DNA of 64,000 bases, from positions 1 through 64,000 of the forward strand of contig CANFQA010000010.1 in the NCBI GenBank assembly GCA_947449015.1, written 5' to 3'. The position numbers and the translations under genes were made by a program. Below are positions 63,473 through 64,000 of the stretch, in pieces (within the stretch, counting starts at the first letter, position 1; each line of letters opens with the position of its first letter). The notes beneath the pieces were generated by a model. That model saw only the letters and a program-made list of their open reading frames with translations. It ran no database searches and was not told the origin of the DNA. The stretch comes from Microthrixaceae bacterium. Its GTDB lineage: Bacteria; Actinomycetota; Acidimicrobiia; Acidimicrobiales; Acidimicrobilacustridaceae.

Positions 63473-64000
63473 TTACGGAAGTCCAGCGTGGGGAACGGCG
63501 ACTTCGACGACTTCGATTGCCGCCGTGGTCACATCGGCCACTGCGTGCGACTCCGAGGTGGGTGCCGTCATCATGAACAGGTGCCGGCCCTCGGGACCAC
63601 CGAGCATCAGCGCATAACAGTTCATCGAGGTTTCGATCACCTCGAGCACCTCGCCACCTTCGGCGATGCGCATGGCCCGTGGTGTCGTCGCCGCTGCGAT
63701 CCACACCGCTCCCTCAGCATCGAGACAGATGCCGTCAGGCGCGCCGAACTGTTCGGAGAGATCGGCCCAGACCCGTCGGTTGGAAAGCGTGCCATCGGCG
63801 GCCACATCGAACGCGGTAAGTCGCAGCGCGAGGGTTTCGGCCACGATGAGCGTGCGGCCATCGGGGGTGAGCACCATGCCATTGGGGAAGATGAGGTCCT
63901 CTGCGGCCATGTGCACTGAACCATCGGCGTCGATGCGGCAGATCACCGTGGAAGAAGGGCCCGGCTCGCCGAACAGACCATCGAGGCCGTACTCGGCAAG
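63473..64000 (-). CDS. SMP-30/gluconolactonase-family protein, C-terminal part
   Basis: The frame is open from the right window edge to a stop at 63473, giving 176 C-terminal residues; the N-terminus lies outside. The propeller signatures are clear: LIFPNGMVLTPDGRTLIVAET with the metal-binding Asn, and FGAPDGICLDAEGAVWIA with the catalytic/metal Asp. These lactonases open sugar or other lactone rings with a divalent metal. The substrate is unknown. Coding order suggests that the gene continues for about 100 or more residues beyond the edge. Confidence 0.88.
   Translation of the reverse strand, partial: LAEYGLDGLFGEPGPSSTVICRIDADGSVHMAAEDLIFPNGMVLTPDGRTLIVAETLALRLTAFDVAADGTLSNRRVWADLSEQFGAPDGICLDAEGAVWIAAATTPRAMRIAEGGEVLEVIETSMNCYALMLGGPEGRHLFMMTAPTSESHAVADVTTAAIEVVEVAVPHAGLP

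Overview
The window is about 60% GC and reads as a chromosome segment from a high-GC actinobacterium, most likely of class Acidimicrobiia. That placement is an inference. It rests on leaderless TANNNT start signals, GTG starts, an AftD-type arabinofuranosyltransferase homologue, a monomeric isocitrate dehydrogenase, and several P450, luciferase-like and cyclase catabolic genes. No rRNA and no CRISPR array are present. Three tRNA genes are present: two Ser and one Arg.

Layout. 1-2.95 kb: the N-terminal part of a class III aminotransferase, a NadD/CoaD-like nucleotidyltransferase, a nitrilase-family amidase and a TetR regulator. 3.0-8.65 kb: a lipoprotein hydrolase with short tandem repeats at both ends, two translationally coupled metallo-beta-lactamase-fold hydrolases, a fatty acid desaturase and a cytochrome P450, which together suggest lipid catabolism. 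8.7-12 kb: larC and larB (nickel-pincer cofactor synthesis), head-to-head with an acyltransferase. 12-14.3 kb: pheA, two tRNA-Ser genes, a GT25 glycosyltransferase and tRNA-Arg(ACG).

14.2-22.3 kb is an integrated element of about 8 kb inside tRNA-Arg. It is bounded by exact 43-bp direct repeats and carries an excisionase-like gene, a tyrosine integrase, a small-terminase-like HTH gene, an overlapping type III restriction-modification pair (mod/res) and a small convergent gene. This is the most notable system in the window.

22.4-29.3 kb: an alpha/beta hydrolase, a TPR protein, a TauE/SafE permease, an orphan substrate-binding lipoprotein behind a strong inverted repeat, and a coupled DUF1611 (DgcN-like)/PLP racemase pair. 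29.3-33.9 kb: a 1321-residue secreted beta-propeller/fibronectin-III protein, flanked by the racemase gene on one side and a diverged partial copy of its 3' end on the other. 34-42 kb: an FkbM methyltransferase, a FUSC/MFS efflux pair, a lipase, a fucosyltransferase-fold protein, a YdeI-like protein and a cation-efflux-like membrane protein. 42-48.2 kb: a tightly packed envelope operon of GT4, the AftD-like enzyme and a sulfotransferase.

48.2-64 kb: isocitrate dehydrogenase, a quinone-oxidoreductase-like enzyme, an RgpF-like protein, a coupled patatin/sulfotransferase pair, a di-iron ferritin-like enzyme, a DUF1634/TSUP transporter pair, a second lipoprotein hydrolase, a cyclase-family hydrolase with a luciferase-like monooxygenase, a DEAD-box helicase coupled to a ferritin-like protein, a small conserved actinobacterial-type protein and the C-terminal part of an SMP-30 lactonase. 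Function calls are from visible motifs and remembered family patterns only; no database search was run.
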